Part shown: one piece after another, positions 62,098 through 64,000 of the stretch | Layout of the letters: every line of letters begins with the position of its first letter | How positions within the stretch are numbered: position 1 is the stretch's first letter | DNA from: Blepharisma stoltei | Taxonomy: Eukaryota; Ciliophora; Heterotrichea; Heterotrichida; Blepharismidae | Direction of reading: 5' to 3' | Assembly: GCA_914767885.1 (NCBI GenBank) | Contig: CAJZBQ010000043.1 | Location: 558,001-622,000 of the forward strand | DNA: 64,000 bases | Notes under the pieces: model-generated | The model's input: only the letters and a program-made list of their open reading frames with translations | The model's database searches: none | What the model was told of the DNA's origin: nothing | Program-made: the position numbers and the translations under genes

Positions 62098-63248
62098 GGT
62101 GTTTAAGTTTTGCAATAATATTAGTTTTATAATATTTTTATTGTGAAAATAATAAATTATAACTCATTATCTCAAGCTATCTTTGGGAATCTTGATTTTA
62201 ATTTTAAAACTAAATATAATGCTAGTAAGTATATACTTTGTAATAAATGATAATTTCAAAAATAATAATTTATTTTATTAAGGCAAATATCACATAATTA
62301 ATTGTAAAAGAATATATTATTGCTTACTCCCATCCTTGAGCAGACAAAAACAATTTTGTTCATTACGAAGGGGATAATTTTTTTTTTTTAAAATTCATAG
62401 CAAATTTTTTTTTCGAAATTTAAAATAATCCCAATTCACAAAAATTGGAAAGCAAATATTAATTTGATTTTTAAAATTTATATTTTAAAATACAAACAGA
62501 ATTATCTAGAGATTTCATTACTAATTATAATTATATATCAAATTTTTTTTATAGAAAATTTTTTATATTAAAAAAATTTTGTTCGCTTACGTAGGGTTTT
62601 TGGAATTTTTTAATAGTTTTGCAAAGGGAGAAGTTAACAAATAAAGAATTGTAATTGTTTAATATCAGTTTAATTTATATATATTTATACTTAAATCCGC
62701 TTGAATAATACAATTTTTTTAATAGTATTTTAGATATTTTGATATCGTAAAATATCCAAAAGAAAATGGTTTTGATGATAATAGTTTTATGAAGTATTTG
62801 GGCAAAATTGAAAGAATTGAGATTTCTTTATTCATTTAGTCAAAAAATTGAAGGTTTAAATGCTTATTCGGATTGAAAAATATTATGCCAAATTCTTAAA
62901 ATATGTAATTTTTAATTTTAGTATGCTCGACTTTTCATTAGCCAATTAATGAGAAATAGTATTAAACAAAATTAATTCTTAGAGCATATAAATGCTATTT
63001 TGTTTTGAATTGATAAAGATCCTTTGGCCTCTTTGAAATAAAAAAGTTTCGAAATAAAATGACTATTAAAACATTGACTAATCATATTTCGTATGAGATA
63101 GTTTTTAATTAAGTACCATGCGCTTAGTGTTTAGACTCGTTTTCGCATACATCTTTTCTTCTTTAAACAAGATATAGTTATCTCTTATCAAAAATAATTT
63201 ATGAAGAGAGTGCCTGAAGCATATACAAATATATTTACTTAAATTATT
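62098..63248. other. Intergenic stretch with a MITE copy
   Basis: Contains the MITE 62324-62636; the rest is very AT-rich with no gene recognised. Confidence 0.55.
62324..62636 (+). mobile_element. MITE-type IES, degenerate copy (intergenic)
   Basis: Flanks TTA at 62324-62326 and 62634-62636. It keeps CTCCCATCCTTGAGCAGAC ... TTGTTCATTACGAAGGGG on the left, TTGTTCGCTTACGTAGGG and a short GGGAGAAG on the right, and the internal ATCTAGAGATTTCATTACTA block. 310 bp excised. Confidence 0.78.
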
Positions 63249-63509
63249 ATGGTAGAACACCCGCCTATAGGAAGTGATAATTGTACTCTATGTCCAGCAG
63301 TAAGGCAATGACTTTTCTCTGTTATTGGTATTTATTTTACAGTCAACTATATCAAATCAATGCCCTTTCCTACATGAAAATCTCACATAATTGGCTTGGT
63401 TTCACCTATTATCTTTTATGGGGCTGCATATACTCAATATCTTGCGAAATTAGCAGCTCGTAGAAGGTTCATAGAGCAGAGTCTACAGAATGATATCAAA
63501 GAATCCTAA
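63249..63509 (+). CDS. Small two-pass membrane protein (86 aa)
   Basis: MVEHPPIGSDNCTLCPAVRQ W... with two TGA-Trp codons (RQWLFSVIG, PTWKSHIIG). Two hydrophobic segments (WLFSVIGIYFTVNYI; IIGLVSPIIFYGAAYTQYL) and a basic C-terminus (KLAARRRFIEQSLQND) follow; CTLC near the N-terminus could bind metal or form a disulfide. Its length and topology recall small ER or mitochondrial complex subunits, but no family is recognised. If TGA were a stop, the frame would end after 20 codons. Confidence 0.65.
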
Positions 63510-63717
63510 ATTAACCTTGTTATCCAATATTATAGTCAATCCTTAAACTTAACTTAAATTCTTTAACCTTAAATTTGCTTTCTTAATATAAAGTATATTA
63601 ATTTTGCAAGGCATCTCTATCAATAATGATTTTATTAATAGCCTAACTATCTCCTGCTTATTTCCCAAGATTTCTATCAAATTGTTTACCTAAATCAGCC
63701 ATTTATAATTTGTGGGC

Positions 63718-64000
63718 ATGGGCATCTCACGTGATTCAAGACACAAGCGTAGAAAGACAGGAGGGCGTATGCCAATTCACAAGAAAAAGAGAGCTTTCGA
63801 AAAAGCAAGACAGCCAGCAATGACAAAATTGGGTGCTAAACGTATTCACCTTGTCCGTGGCCGTGGAGGAAATTCCAAATACAGAGCCTTACGCTTAGAT
63901 GCTGGTAACTATTCTTGGGCAAGTCAAAATGTTACCATAAAAACACGTATTCTCTGGGTCGTTTACAACGCTACAAACAATGAACTTGTCAGGACCAATA
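63718..64000 (+). CDS. RPS8: Ribosomal protein eS8 (3' end cut by window)
   Basis: The 94 visible codons read [20 protein letters not shown]..., [40 protein letters not shown] and [13 protein letters not shown], colinear with eS8 of the 40S subunit. The frame is open at the window edge; about half of the protein is shown. GC content and codon use are higher than the flanks, as usual for ribosomal genes. Confidence 0.97.
   Translation, partial: MGISRDSRHKRRKTGGRMPIHKKKRAFEKARQPAMTKLGAKRIHLVRGRGGNSKYRALRLDAGNYSWASQNVTIKTRILWVVYNATNNELVRTN

Overview
The window reads as germline (micronuclear-type) DNA of a heterotrich ciliate, most likely Blepharisma or a close relative. Three things seen in the sequence support this. 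(1) TGA sits in frame inside conserved genes where tryptophan is expected (WD40 repeats of a Sec12 homologue, the aldo-keto reductase SNW motif, Myb tryptophans), while genes end in TAA or sometimes TAG. (2) Introns are only 15 nt long (GTAA...TAG). (3) Many otherwise intact genes are interrupted by AT-rich, terminal-repeat or retroelement insertions whose exact removal restores one reading frame. Known ciliate biology (internally eliminated sequences, IESs, bounded by TA; TGA=Trp in Blepharisma) explains this. The species and the germline status are inferred.

Layout. 1-9.7 kb: coiled-coil protein with a CaaX end, C2H2 zinc finger, alpha/beta hydrolase, a tandem pair of SIRT6/7-like sirtuins (second copy frameshifted), a Myb/SANT factor split by a SINE, a small unknown. 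10-20 kb: KIF15-like kinesin interrupted by two MITE-IESs, uroporphyrinogen-III synthase interrupted by a LINE fragment and a 196-bp palindrome, small basic proteins, aldo-keto reductase. 20-36 kb: GRP94, kelch protein, Sec12, LAMTOR3-like, TMEM63/CSC1 channel, coiled-coil protein, reticulon, zinc-binding coiled-coil protein, PIH1D3. 37-47.5 kb: EF-hand protein, Pet127-like protein, secreted repeat protein, 4-TM protein, glutaminyl cyclase, START protein. 47.5-64 kb: RPA12, TRIP4/ASC-1, SABATH methyltransferase, GDP-hexose phosphorylase, beta-hydroxyacid dehydrogenase, FYVE protein, a split basic protein, a paralogue pair of 424 aa each, a 2-TM protein and ribosomal protein eS8 (cut by the window edge).

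Insertions fall into classes. (a) Ten copies of one MITE-like family, 238-395 bp (one 671 bp with a nested SINE), flanked by TTA/TAA and carrying up to four copies of a TCCGTGAGCGAAC motif; six lie inside coding sequence, one inside a stop codon, three between genes. (b) Short TA-bounded insertions of 45-180 bp in about a dozen genes. (c) SINE-like elements of about 350-620 bp that start with (AT)AAAATGG, end in short tandem repeats (TAAG, TCTTAA or TTAGC) and have 10-16 bp target-site duplications; several interrupt genes. (d) One 5'-truncated LINE end and fold-back elements. Genes are densely packed on both strands with no operon-like logic. The striking theme is how precisely gene frames are kept around the insertions, which implies accurate removal before expression.
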